Origin: an uncultured Clostridia bacterium
GTDB lineage: Bacteria; Bacillota; Clostridia; Peptostreptococcales; Anaerovoracaceae
Direction: 5' to 3'
NCBI GenBank assembly: GCA_938009115.1
Contig: CALLHZ010000111.1
Span: 1 to 14,127, forward strand
Length of the DNA stretch: 14,127 bases
In this document: in pieces, positions 1-7,605 of the stretch
How positions within the stretch are numbered: position 1 is the stretch's first letter
How the letters are laid out: every line of letters starts with the position of its first letter
Translations under genes and position numbers: made by a program
The notes under the pieces: model-generated
Databases searched by the model: none
Seen by the model: the letters and a program-made list of their open reading frames with translations, nothing else
What the model was told of the DNA's origin: nothing

Positions 1-1
1 C

Positions 2-1009
2 CTGATTCTTGACGAGCCCACCAACTATCTGGATCCCGAGCAGATCACCTGGCTCACCCGGTATCTCACGGAATACGAAAACAGCTTTCTCCTCGTCTCC
101 CACGACATGACGTTCCTCAATAAGGTGGTGAACGTGATCTACCATGTCAACGACGGCGAGCTGACCCGCTATTCCGGCAACTACGAGAAGTTCCAGGAAA
201 TGTACGCTGTCAAGAAAAGCCAAGAAATGAAGGCCTTCGAAAAGCAGCAGCAGGAAATCGAGCGGATGGAGGATTTCATCGCGCGAAACAAGGCCCGGGT
301 CGCTACCCGTGGCATGGCCAACAGCCGTCAAAAAATGCTGGATAAAATGGAAGTACTGGAAAAGCCCAGAGATAAACCCAAGCCTTCCTTTGCATTTAAA
401 GAAGCAAGAACACCCGGCCGGTTCCTGGCCCAGGGGACCGGCGTGGTCCTGGGATATCAGGAAGCCCTGACAAAGCCGGTCACCTTCGCCCTGGAGCGGA
501 ATCAGAAGATCGCCGTCCGCGGCACCAACGGACTTGGCAAGACTACGCTGCTGCGAACCATTCTGGGCGAGATCCCTTCGCTGGCGGGAACCGTCCAGCT
601 GGGTGAATTTCTGATGCCGGGCTATTTTCAGCAGGAAGCCGACCAGAACAGCGCCGATACGACCATGGAGAACTTCTGGAAGGACTTCCCCTCCTACAGC
701 AATGCCGAGGTGCGGTTTGCCTTGGCCAAGTGCGGACTTACCAACGAACACATCACCAGTCAGATGAAGGTGCTCAGCGGCGGCGAGAACGCCAAGGTCC
801 GCCTGGCCAAGCTGATGCAGCGGGAGGCCAACTGGCTGATCCTGGACGAGCCCACCAATCATCTGGATGTGGAAGCCAAAGAAGAATTAAAACGCGCCCT
901 CATGGAATTCAAGGGCGCGATCCTGCTGGTTTGTCATGAACCGGAGTTTTATGAAGGCTGGATCGACGACGTCTGGAATGTGGAAGACTGGACGCTGAAG
1001 ATCGTGTAA
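2..1009 (+). CDS. ABC-F family ATPase (5' truncated by window edge)
   Basis: This is a soluble, duplicated ATPase of the ABC-F type; family members usually act on ribosomes (translation factors or antibiotic-target protection) rather than in transport. The frame is open from base 2, so the start and most of the first nucleotide-binding domain lie outside the window. Visible residues (335) begin at the first Walker B (LILDEPTNYLD) and its H-switch (VSHD). A charged linker rich in Lys, Arg and Glu follows (about residues 65-125), with an RQKMLDKM segment typical of the ABC-F interdomain arm. The second domain has Walker A GTNGLGKTT (about 174), signature LSGGE (about 258), Walker B LILDEP (about 279) and an unusual H-switch reading CHE instead of SHD. 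There is no membrane segment. The linker resembles the YbiT/YkpA group, but the subfamily is not certain. It converges on the next gene with 18 bases between stops and no visible terminator. Confidence 0.93.
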   Translation: MILDEPTNYLDPEQITWLTRYLTEYENSFLLVSHDMTFLNKVVNVIYHVNDGELTRYSGNYEKFQEMYAVKKSQEMKAFEKQQQEIERMEDFIARNKARVATRGMANSRQKMLDKMEVLEKPRDKPKPSFAFKEARTPGRFLAQGTGVVLGYQEALTKPVTFALERNQKIAVRGTNGLGKTTLLRTILGEIPSLAGTVQLGEFLMPGYFQQEADQNSADTTMENFWKDFPSYSNAEVRFALAKCGLTNEHITSQMKVLSGGENAKVRLAKLMQREANWLILDEPTNHLDVEAKEELKRALMEFKGAILLVCHEPEFYEGWIDDVWNVEDWTLKIV

Positions 1010-1027
1010 TCCTGCTTCGGTCAAAGC

Positions 1028-2299
1028 TTATTGCTTCGCAAACGCCTCCACCGCCTCGATCGTCCGGTCAATGTCTTCCATGGTATTATAGGGGGCCAGG
1101 CCGATCCGCAGCAGGCCGCCCTGCTCTTCCAGCTTCAGCACATGATTGGTGATCTGGATGGCATAGAAGTCGCCGTCCCATACGAAGATGCCCCGCTCTG
1201 CCAGAAAAACGGCGATGTCGTGGGCATTTTTGCCGTCGATGGTAAAAGAAACCGTTGAGGTCTTGGGATAGCCCTCCGGCGAAGCATAGAGCTTCAGGCC
1301 GGGGATTTTTTTCAGCTCGGTGCGAAGCTTTTTCGCCATGGGTTCCTCGTAGGCGTCGATGGCCAACATGCCGGCAACCACGTCCTTCCGTTTACCCGAA
1401 AGCCCTTTCAACTCCTCCGCAAAATACTCTTCGTGACGTCTTCCCAGGTCGGCGATAAAATCCACAGCGGCGGCGCAGCCACAGATGTGTTCAAAGTTGG
1501 GCGTGCCGGTTTCGAACTTCTCCGGCGGCACGGTGTTGTCGTCGGCCAGCACCCGGAGCGTGCGAAGCTTTTCCAGCGCCTCGTGTTTTGCGTACATCAC
1601 CCCCATGTGGGGTCCGAAGTATTTATAGGCAGAGGTCACCATAAAGTCCATGCCGATGTCCTTGACGTCGATCACCTTGTGGGCGGCGTAGTGGACGGCG
1701 TCGATGATCGCCAGCGCCCCGACCTTGTGGGCCAGCTCAATCATGGGTTTCACGTCCGTAATGGTGCCGTTGGCGTTGGCGGCCCAGTTGATGGCCACCA
1801 CCTTCGTCTTGTCGCTCAGTTTGCTCTTGTAATCCTCAAAGTCCAGCGTATAAGTTGAGAGGTCGATCCTGACGCTCTTGACCACGATCCCCCGCTCCTC
1901 CAGGGTCCGCAGAGGCGAACGGTTGGATTCGTGATCGATGTCTGTGATGATCACTTCGTCCCCGGCCTTCAGATCCCTTGCGATGGCAAAGACCAGCTTA
2001 AAGTTGTTCGTGGAAGAGCTTTCCCCGAAAATGACCTCTTTTGGGCTGCAGTTGAAAAACGCCGCCAGAGTCTCCCGGGCTTCCCGCTGCAGGGCCATGG
2101 TCTCCTCAGAGGTGGCAAAGCAGCCGTGAGCGTTGGCGTTGTGATAAAACATGTAGTCGCTGATCTTGTCCACCACGCGCCGCGGCACCTGGGTGCCTCC
2201 GGGGCCGTCCAGAAATGCTGCCGGCAGACCGTTGACGGTCTTGCACAGGCAGGGAAACTGCCCGCGCACATAATCGATGTCAAATTTAAATTCTTTCAT
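1028..2299 (-). CDS. PLP-dependent cysteine desulfurase-like protein (VC1184-type, class V aminotransferase fold)
   Basis: This is a 423-residue fold-type I PLP enzyme of the class V aminotransferase/NifS-SufS superfamily. Visible landmarks are the HESN segment at 123-126 that stacks on PLP, Asp200 and His203 in IIDAVHYAAH, and the Schiff-base lysine Lys226 in SAYKYFGPH. The C-terminal LLRIGLAPYNT (about 396-406) is characteristic of the VC1184-type branch. The loop that carries the catalytic Cys in SufS/NifS is replaced by a WDGDFYA segment (about 374-380). Sulfur mobilisation by the usual persulfide route is therefore doubtful and the true substrate is unknown. The ATG start has a GGAGG motif just upstream. 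The gene lies 28 bases downstream of the rhodanese lipoprotein and is probably co-transcribed with it. The fold is certain; the reaction is not. Confidence 0.92.
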   Translation of the reverse strand: MKEFKFDIDYVRGQFPCLCKTVNGLPAAFLDGPGGTQVPRRVVDKISDYMFYHNANAHGCFATSEETMALQREARETLAAFFNCSPKEVIFGESSSTNNFKLVFAIARDLKAGDEVIITDIDHESNRSPLRTLEERGIVVKSVRIDLSTYTLDFEDYKSKLSDKTKVVAINWAANANGTITDVKPMIELAHKVGALAIIDAVHYAAHKVIDVKDIGMDFMVTSAYKYFGPHMGVMYAKHEALEKLRTLRVLADDNTVPPEKFETGTPNFEHICGCAAAVDFIADLGRRHEEYFAEELKGLSGKRKDVVAGMLAIDAYEEPMAKKLRTELKKIPGLKLYASPEGYPKTSTVSFTIDGKNAHDIAVFLAERGIFVWDGDFYAIQITNHVLKLEEQGGLLRIGLAPYNTMEDIDRTIEAVEAFAKQ

Positions 2300-2327
2300 G
2301 AGATCTCCTCCTATCTATGCAAGTATA

Positions 2328-2957
2328 TCATAAAACCAGCTCGCCTTTATAGCTTTTGACGCCGCCGGCGTCCAAGATCACCAGATACCCCAGTTCTTCC
2401 AGGAGCTTCGCCGCCTGGGCGGAGCGGTTCCCGGTACGGCAGTAGAGAATGACCACGTCGGCTTTATCAGGCACGGCGGTCAGAATGGCCGCTTCGATCT
2501 GGTCCACGGAAATGTTGATGGCGCCGCTTACATAGCCGCTTTCGTATTCCAAGGGCGTCCGGACGTCGATCAGATAGGCGTGCTCCGGTAAATGCTGAAG
2601 AATGGCTTCTGCCGTATCGAAGGTAATGAGCGTGTGCCCCGCCAAGGCTTCCACTTCTTCCACGGCCTCGACGTCGCCCTGCATAGGCCAGGATTCCCGA
2701 AGAGCAGATCCTACACTATATCGATATAGGCTGCCCACGCCGGGGATCTCCGTCCCTTCTGGAAAAGTCAAAGAAATCAACTGCCCCTTGGGCAACTGGT
2801 CCTCTTTCGAAGCTGTCACAAGCACACTGGTATCGCGGAGCAGCAGACCTTCAAAGGAAAGAAAGTCTTTCTCCCCGCCGGGCGCTCCGCCGCAAGCCGT
2901 TGCCAGCAGGCAGATACCGGCCGCCGCTGCTGCGAGCCATGCTGATTTTTTCGTCAT
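2328..2957 (-). CDS. Rhodanese-domain lipoprotein
   Basis: A 209-residue predicted lipoprotein. The N-terminus has a Lys-Lys n-region, an Ala/Leu-rich core and a cysteine at 22 followed by Gly-Gly. The lipobox ATAC is acceptable but has Ala rather than Leu at -3. Residues about 33-100 form a small beta-rich region of unknown function, possibly OB-like. Residues about 112-209 are a single rhodanese domain: IDVRTPLEYESG (130-141), then the active-site loop CRTGNRS with Cys173 as predicted persulfide-bearing residue, then LLEELGY and the closing GG motif. Rhodanese domains transfer or carry sulfane sulfur; here the domain would face the outside of the membrane. The ATG is set by AAAGGAGG six bases upstream. 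It is the first gene of a two-gene unit with the desulfurase-fold enzyme, which suggests a sulfur or PLP-linked job, but topology argues against direct contact unless the lipoprotein stays cytosolic. Confidence 0.9.
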   Translation of the reverse strand: MTKKSAWLAAAAAGICLLATACGGAPGGEKDFLSFEGLLLRDTSVLVTASKEDQLPKGQLISLTFPEGTEIPGVGSLYRYSVGSALRESWPMQGDVEAVEEVEALAGHTLITFDTAEAILQHLPEHAYLIDVRTPLEYESGYVSGAINISVDQIEAAILTAVPDKADVVILYCRTGNRSAQAAKLLEELGYLVILDAGGVKSYKGELVL

Positions 2958-3015
2958 ACCGAGCCTCCTTTGACCAATGGATACAGGCTTCCTTCGCGTG
3001 TTTTTCTATATTTTG

Positions 3016-3024
3016 AGTATACCA
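3016..3024 (-). promoter_or_regulatory. Extended -10 promoter of the rhodanese lipoprotein unit
   Basis: On the minus strand the bases read TGGTATACT, that is, a TG-N extension plus TATACT (5 of 6 matches to TATAAT). No good -35 hexamer is seen 16-18 bases upstream, which is common with extended -10 promoters; the region further upstream is very AT-rich. The -10 lies about 60 bases before the lipoprotein ATG. Confidence 0.6.
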
Positions 3025-3045
3025 TAATATTTTTTGAAAAAAGTA

Positions 3046-3074
3046 TTGACGCATCAAAATTAGTGTGTTATTGT
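3046..3074 (+). promoter_or_regulatory. Promoter of the GntR/ABC operon
   Basis: TTGACG (3046-3051, 5 of 6 matches) is followed after 17 bases by TATTGT (3069-3074, 4 of 6 matches). The candidate -10 sits inside the left arm of the inverted repeat at 3064-3099, so a bound repressor would block it. The promoter is back-to-back with the lipoprotein promoter at 3016-3024. The exact -10 choice is uncertain because the region is AT-rich. Confidence 0.6.
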
Positions 3075-3099
3075 ACTAATCACTTAATACAATAACACA
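3064..3099. promoter_or_regulatory. Perfect 12+12 bp inverted repeat, likely GntR operator
   Basis: TGTGTTATTGTA at 3064-3075 and TACAATAACACA at 3088-3099 are exact reverse complements (12 of 12) around a 12-base spacer. The left arm overlaps the probable -10, and the right arm ends where the ribosome binding site AAGGAGG begins (3100-3106). YtrA-type GntR regulators usually control their own operon through such palindromes, so this is the probable autoregulatory site. The same repeat could form a hairpin next to the Shine-Dalgarno sequence in the mRNA. Confidence 0.75.
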
Positions 3100-3115
3100 A
3101 AGGAGGAAGAAGCGT

Positions 3116-3491
3116 ATGCCAAATGAATATGCATCAGGCACACCGATCTATCTGCAGCTGGTCAACCAGTTCAAGCATAGAATCATCTCGGGGCAGTGGC
3201 CGGCCGGCGCCAAGCTGGATTCGGTCCGCGACCTGGCCATGAGTTTCGAGGTCAACCCCAACACAATGCAGCGGGCGCTTTCAGAGCTGGAGCGGGATCA
3301 CCTGGTCTATGCCGAACGCACAACAGGCCGCTTTATTACACAAGACAAGGAGCTGATCGTCAAAATGAGAGAAGAGGTTGCACAGGAAATCATCGAAACG
3401 TTTATCAATCAGATGCAGAGCATCGGGTTCTCCGGCGAGGAAGCCGCAGAACTGATCCAGAAGAAAGCGAAAGAAAGGAGCGCTGAGTCTC

Positions 3492-3505
<14 letters not shown>
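3116..3505 (+). CDS. GntR family transcriptional regulator, YtrA subfamily
   Basis: A 129-residue protein. Residues about 9-75 form the GntR winged helix-turn-helix: IYLQLVNQFKHRI, then SGQWPAGAKLDSVRDLA, then the recognition helix region VNPNTMQRALSELE, and the wing ERTTGRFIT. Only a short helical tail (about 78-122) follows, without a metabolite-binding FCD or UTRA domain; this length is the hallmark of the YtrA subfamily, whose members repress adjacent ABC exporters and often respond to cell-envelope-active compounds. The ATG is preceded by AAAGGAGGAAG. The stop overlaps the next gene by 14 bases, so the repressor and the ATPase are translationally linked. The inverted repeat directly upstream is its likely operator. 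Confidence 0.93.
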
Positions 3506-4213
<708 letters not shown>

Positions 4214-4220
<7 letters not shown>

Positions 4221-5020
4221 AGAAATTGATTCGATATGATTTCAGATCCACCTGGAGAGAGTTCGCGGCCATTTATCTGGCGATCCTGCTGGGCGTCACG
4301 GTGTTCCCTTTCATCGCCAAGAACGTCTCCAACAACGTGATCAACGGTTTTATGGGGCTCATCGCCTTCGCCATCGTCGTAGCCACCTTCGTGGTGACCA
4401 TCGGCAGCCTCTTTAAGATCTTCAACAAGAACATCTATTCGGCCGAAGGCTATCTGACCATGACCCTGCCGGTGACCGAGACCCAGATCGTCGCCTCGAA
4501 GCTGATCGTCAGCACCGCGTGGATCGTCCTGACGGGCGCCGTCGCCACTCTGGGCATGTTCCTCTTCGTGTCGGTCATGTCTCCCGAAGTGGTGCCGCAG
4601 ATGCTCGAGGCCCTGGGGCAGGTCCTGGCGGCCCTGGACGGACGAAGCGTTTTCGCCATCCTTCTACTGATCCTGTTCCTCGTGGCCCTGGTGCTCCAGG
4701 AAGTAGCCAAGCTGTTCCTGGCCTGCGCCATCGCCCACCTGAAGCAACTGAACCGCTTCCGGATCCCCGCGGGGATCGCCTCCTTCTTCCTGTTCACCTG
4801 GCTGGAGGCCCTGGTGGTGGATGCCGTCGGCTGGGATGCGAACTTTGCCATCGGCGGACCGGGGGCTATGAACACGGAATGCGGCGCAAAGAATATCATC
4901 ACCAACCTGGACAGCTTTATCACCACCCTGGAGATCGGCACCCTGTTCCAACTGGGATTTACGGTCCTCTTCGCAGCCGGGATCATCTATCTGCTCAAGC
5001 GGAAGTTGAATCTGGATTAA
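4214..5020 (+). CDS. ABC transporter membrane subunit
   Basis: A 268-residue integral membrane protein with about six hydrophobic segments (roughly residues 17-36, 43-66, 98-122, 145-171, 186-205 and 244-262). A short basic amphipathic N-terminus (MLKKLIRYDFR) precedes the first. The cytosolic stretch YSAEGYLTMTLPVTETQI followed by SKLI (about 75-98) is typical of ABC-2-like permeases linked to YtrB-type ATPases and probably forms the coupling helix. The Gly/Asn-containing loop at about 206-240 is likely extracellular and contains one Cys. It starts within the end of the ATPase gene (ATG overlaps the previous stop by 7 bases). It is the last gene of the operon and is followed by a strong hairpin terminator. 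The substrate is unknown; peptides or envelope-active drugs would be usual for the family. Confidence 0.92.
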
Positions 5021-5038
5021 AATTTGGCACATAAAAAG

Positions 5039-5067
5039 AAAACCTCAGTCATTTGACTGAGGTTTTT
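5039..5067. terminator. Bidirectional rho-independent terminator
   Basis: AACCTCAGTC (5041-5050), loop ATTT, and GACTGAGGTT (5055-5064) form a perfect 10-bp stem, extended by two A-T pairs at 5039-5040 / 5065-5066. The plus strand ends in a T run (5063-5067). The minus strand has an equally good T-rich tract read from the A-rich flank at 5033-5042. It lies between two convergent units (ABC permease and DEAD-box helicase) and serves both. Confidence 0.93.
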
Positions 5068-5091
5068 CGCTATTTCACTGAGCGCTTCTCG

Positions 5092-6588
5092 CTATTTGCC
5101 CGAGGGCTTTTTGCCGGATTTCTTCGGCTTGCCTGATTTGTCGGTAAACGCTTTCTTGTCTTTATACGAAAAGTCTTTCCCCTTCGCGCCGCCGTAGCTC
5201 TTGCCCTTCGACTTGTCAAAGTTCTTTCCCTTGGGCGTACTGAAGCCCTTCCCTTTCGGATCGTCGAAGTCCGTCTTTTCGTAGCTTCGGTCCAATTCAC
5301 CGAAGGCCATTTTGAACAGCACCGACGCCACGTCCAGGGTGGTGGCCTCAGGCGCTTCAATCAGGACTTTTTCGATCACCCGGTCGTACTTCGCATAGCC
5401 TCCGGCCTCCAGCATCGTCACGACCCGTTTGACCGCAGCATCCAGCTTCACTTCCTCGATGTCTGCTATTTTCGGGGGCTGCATGGGCAGAATGGTGGTT
5501 TTGGTATATTTCTGGATCTCCCGAAGCCGGTACATATCGCGTCCGAAGACGAAGGAGTACGAGATCCCTTTCCTGCCGGCCCGAGCCGTCCGCCCGATCC
5601 GGTGGACGTAGTATTCCTCGTCGGAGGGGATATCATAATTAAAAACCGCTTCAATGTTGTTGACGTCGATCCCCCGGGCCGCCACATCCGTTGCCACGAG
5701 GATGTCGATCTTCTCCTGCTTGAACTTGGTCATCACCCGGGTGCGCTCGGACTGCTTCATGTCTCCGTGGAGCGCCTCGGCGGAATATCCGCGGCCCTGG
5801 AGCGCCAGAGTCAGCTCGTCGACCCGCTTTTTGGTGTTGCAAAACACCAGCCCGAGCCTGATGTTTTTGGCATCGATCAGCCGGCACAGCAGCTCCAGCT
5901 TGGAGGAATCCCGCACCTCGATATAATACTGCTCGATGCTGGGGATCGTGAGCTCCTTGTGGATCGTCAGGATGTATTCCGGCTCCCGGAGATACAGCTT
6001 CGTGATCTCCTTGATCTCAGGCGACATGGTCGCTGAGAACAGCAAGGTCTGCCGTTCTGCCGGAAGATCCGGCAGGATCACGTCGATGTCCTCGCGGAAG
6101 CCCATGTTCAGCATTTCGTCGGCTTCGTCCAGGATCAGCATTTTAAGATTCGCCAATTTGAGCGTATGCCTTCGCATATGATCCATGACTCTGCCGGGCG
6201 TGCCTACGATGATTTGAGGCTTTCTTTTCAGGGCCATGATCTGGTGATCGATAGACTGGCCGCCGTAGATCGGCAGCACTCTCACGTTTTTCTTGAACCG
6301 GCTGACAGCCTGAAGCTCTTCGGCAACCTGCACGGCAAGCTCCCGAGTGGGGCAAAGGATCAGGACCTGGATGGAAGACATGCTCTGGTCCACCATGTCC
6401 ACGGCGGGGATCCCGTAGGCGCAGGTTTTGCCTGTGCCGGTCATGGCCTGGCCGATGATGTCCCGGCCGGCGAGAATATAAGGTATGGCGCGGGCCTGGA
6501 TAGGAGTGGCTTCTTCAAAGCCCATCTCCGTAACGGCCTGCTGCACTTCTGTCGATAATGTGGGGTTGCTTAAAAATAGGTTTTTCAT
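5092..6588 (-). CDS. DEAD-box ATP-dependent RNA helicase
   Basis: A 498-residue DEAD-box helicase from the ATG at 6588. The helicase core is complete: Q motif around Phe24-Gln31 (ATPIQ), motif I AMTGTGKT (48-55), PTREL (80-84), GG and TPGR, motif II DEAD (154-157), motif III SAT (185-187), VFCNTKK, ATDVAARGID (299-308) and motif VI HRIGRTARAG (329-338). A C-terminal region (about 380-435) resembles the extension of Gram-positive CshA/DbpA-like helicases. A basic low-complexity tail with octapeptide repeats follows (444-498). These enzymes remodel RNA in ribosome assembly, mRNA decay or cold adaptation. An in-frame TTG 39 bases upstream is rejected as start because it coincides with the predicted transcription start and has no spaced ribosome binding site. 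The gene has its own promoter and shares the terminator at 5039-5067. Confidence 0.95.
   Translation of the reverse strand: MKNLFLSNPTLSTEVQQAVTEMGFEEATPIQARAIPYILAGRDIIGQAMTGTGKTCAYGIPAVDMVDQSMSSIQVLILCPTRELAVQVAEELQAVSRFKKNVRVLPIYGGQSIDHQIMALKRKPQIIVGTPGRVMDHMRRHTLKLANLKMLILDEADEMLNMGFREDIDVILPDLPAERQTLLFSATMSPEIKEITKLYLREPEYILTIHKELTIPSIEQYYIEVRDSSKLELLCRLIDAKNIRLGLVFCNTKKRVDELTLALQGRGYSAEALHGDMKQSERTRVMTKFKQEKIDILVATDVAARGIDVNNIEAVFNYDIPSDEEYYVHRIGRTARAGRKGISYSFVFGRDMYRLREIQKYTKTTILPMQPPKIADIEEVKLDAAVKRVVTMLEAGGYAKYDRVIEKVLIEAPEATTLDVASVLFKMAFGELDRSYEKTDFDDPKGKGFSTPKGKNFDKSKGKSYGGAKGKDFSYKDKKAFTDKSGKPKKSGKKPSGK
5140..5259 (-). repeat. Octapeptide repeat tail of the DEAD-box helicase (5 units)
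   Basis: Codons for residues 444-483 encode five consecutive 8-residue units: PKGKGFST, PKGKNFDK, SKGKSYGG, AKGKDFSY and KDKKAFTD. The shared pattern is x-K-G-K-x-(F/Y)-x-x. The tail continues as Lys/Ser/Gly-rich sequence to the stop. Basic disordered tails of this kind typically give non-specific RNA binding and can favour condensates; the aromatic at fixed spacing fits that idea but is not proof. Confidence 0.8.
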
Positions 6589-6593
6589 TGATT

Positions 6594-6599
6594 TCCTTT
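6594..6599 (-). promoter_or_regulatory. Ribosome binding site that fixes the helicase start
   Basis: The minus strand reads AAAGGA, five bases before the ATG at 6588. It supports this ATG over the upstream in-frame TTG at 6627, where the only G-rich run (AGGGG) abuts the TTG with no spacing. Confidence 0.75.
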
Positions 6600-6633
6600 C
6601 AAACTTGCGTGCTTCTGTTATAGGCAACCCCTA

Positions 6634-6662
6634 TTTATACCCTATTTTGCTGCATTTGTCCA
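6634..6662 (-). promoter_or_regulatory. Promoter of the DEAD-box helicase
   Basis: On the minus strand TGGACA (6662-6657, 5 of 6 matches) is followed by a 17-base spacer and TATAAA (6639-6634, 5 of 6 matches). Transcription would start near 6627, giving a leader of about 39 bases before the ATG. The promoter lies between the stop of the diguanylate cyclase gene and the helicase, so the helicase can be expressed independently of the upstream trio. Confidence 0.75.
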
Positions 6663-6674
6663 ATCATTTTAAAC

Positions 6675-7574
6675 TCAGATGACTACCCGGTTTCGCCCTG
6701 ATTCCTTTGCTTCATACAGTTTGCTGTCCGCAAGCCTGATAAGCTCTTCCGGATCTGCGATCTTATCCACGCCGGTGCTGGCAGCCCCAAAGCTCGCCGT
6801 CACTCTTATCTCTTTGCCTATGTAGGCTGTAACGGTATTCTCCAGCTCTTTTCGCATGCGCTCGGCAATTTTACCGGCCTGCTCCAAATTCGTATCTGGA
6901 AGACAGACGACGATCTCTTCTCCGCCATACCGCGCGATCCAGTCATCTTTGGTTCGAATACAGGAGCCGAGACACGCTGCAAAGCCGACCAAAACCTGGT
7001 CGCCGGCCTGATGTCCGTAAGTGTCATTCACCTTTTTGAAGTGATCGATATCTGCAAACAAAATCGACAGATCCCGGCCATTCAGAGAGCTTTGGATCAT
7101 ATCAACGGGGAGCCTTTCAGTGATATATCGCCTGTTGAACAATCCAGTTAAACCGTCCTTTAACGCCACGTGATTCAGGTTGTCGATGGCAGTCCGCATT
7201 TCCAAATTGCTTTTGCGGTCGGCGTCACCTAAAAACATGCTGTGCGTAGCATCCTTCAGGAGTTCGATAATGATTTTTCTGCCATTCAGATCCACGGGGA
7301 CGGCTGTGACCATATAGACTTTTTCCGGAGAATACTCGACTTTGATCATGGTCTCATTTTCGTTGTAAGCACGCATGGAAATGCAGTTGTCACAAATTTT
7401 GCTTTGCTCCCAAATTCCAAAACACTGGTCCTCCATCTTCGTCACAGTGTCGTCGGCCAAGCTCAATACCTCCTTTTTCAAAGGATCCACAAACCTCACG
7501 ATTTCGTACATTTTGCTGAAAAGCTTCAGCCTATCATTCAATTCCTGATATGCTGCCTGTTCCGAACCATTCAT
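6675..7574 (-). CDS. Diguanylate cyclase with cysteine-containing N-terminal sensory domain
   Basis: A 299-residue soluble GGDEF protein predicted to make cyclic di-GMP. The C-terminal half (about 135-299) is a full GGDEF domain: DGLTGLFNRRY (140-150), metal-binding Asp175 in FADIDHFKKVNDTYGH, the active-site loop GGEEI (217-221) and the closing KLYEAKESGRNRV. The loop has Glu in place of Asp, which is normally active. The inhibitory RxxD site is not canonical: RTKDD-WIARY places the Arg one residue too far from the Asp. The N-terminal domain (about 1-125) has no membrane segment. It begins with a helix, has Cys51, Cys61 and Cys64 (C-x9-C-x2-C), then a PAS-like strand pattern ending in IIIELLKDAT. 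A redox, metal or haem sensor is possible. It is the third gene of a trio with cupin and ene-reductase, with a 31-base gap after the cupin and GAGGT upstream of the ATG. Confidence 0.93.
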   Translation of the reverse strand: MNGSEQAAYQELNDRLKLFSKMYEIVRFVDPLKKEVLSLADDTVTKMEDQCFGIWEQSKICDNCISMRAYNENETMIKVEYSPEKVYMVTAVPVDLNGRKIIIELLKDATHSMFLGDADRKSNLEMRTAIDNLNHVALKDGLTGLFNRRYITERLPVDMIQSSLNGRDLSILFADIDHFKKVNDTYGHQAGDQVLVGFAACLGSCIRTKDDWIARYGGEEIVVCLPDTNLEQAGKIAERMRKELENTVTAYIGKEIRVTASFGAASTGVDKIADPEELIRLADSKLYEAKESGRNRVVI

Positions 7575-7605
7575 AATAATACCTCACTATTTTTCTCCTG
7601 ATCAC

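Noticed and set aside
1010..1027. Terminator between the convergent ABC-F and PLP enzyme genes
   Set aside because: The 18-base gap and its flanks contain only a 4-bp hairpin (TTGC/GCAA) and no T-run.
1433..1858. Plus-strand open frame opposite the desulfurase-fold gene
   Set aside because: Val/His/Gly-rich translation with no motif, fully inside the opposite-strand PLP enzyme, and no ribosome binding site of note.
4450..4986. Minus-strand open frame opposite the ABC permease
   Set aside because: Arg/Ser/Thr-rich shadow of a membrane protein gene; the plus-strand frame has membrane helices, operon overlap and a good family match.
6589..6627. Upstream TTG start adding 13 residues to the DEAD-box helicase
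   Set aside because: The TTG coincides with the predicted transcription start and lacks a spaced ribosome binding site, whereas the ATG at 6588 has AAAGGA five bases upstream and matches the usual helicase N-terminus.
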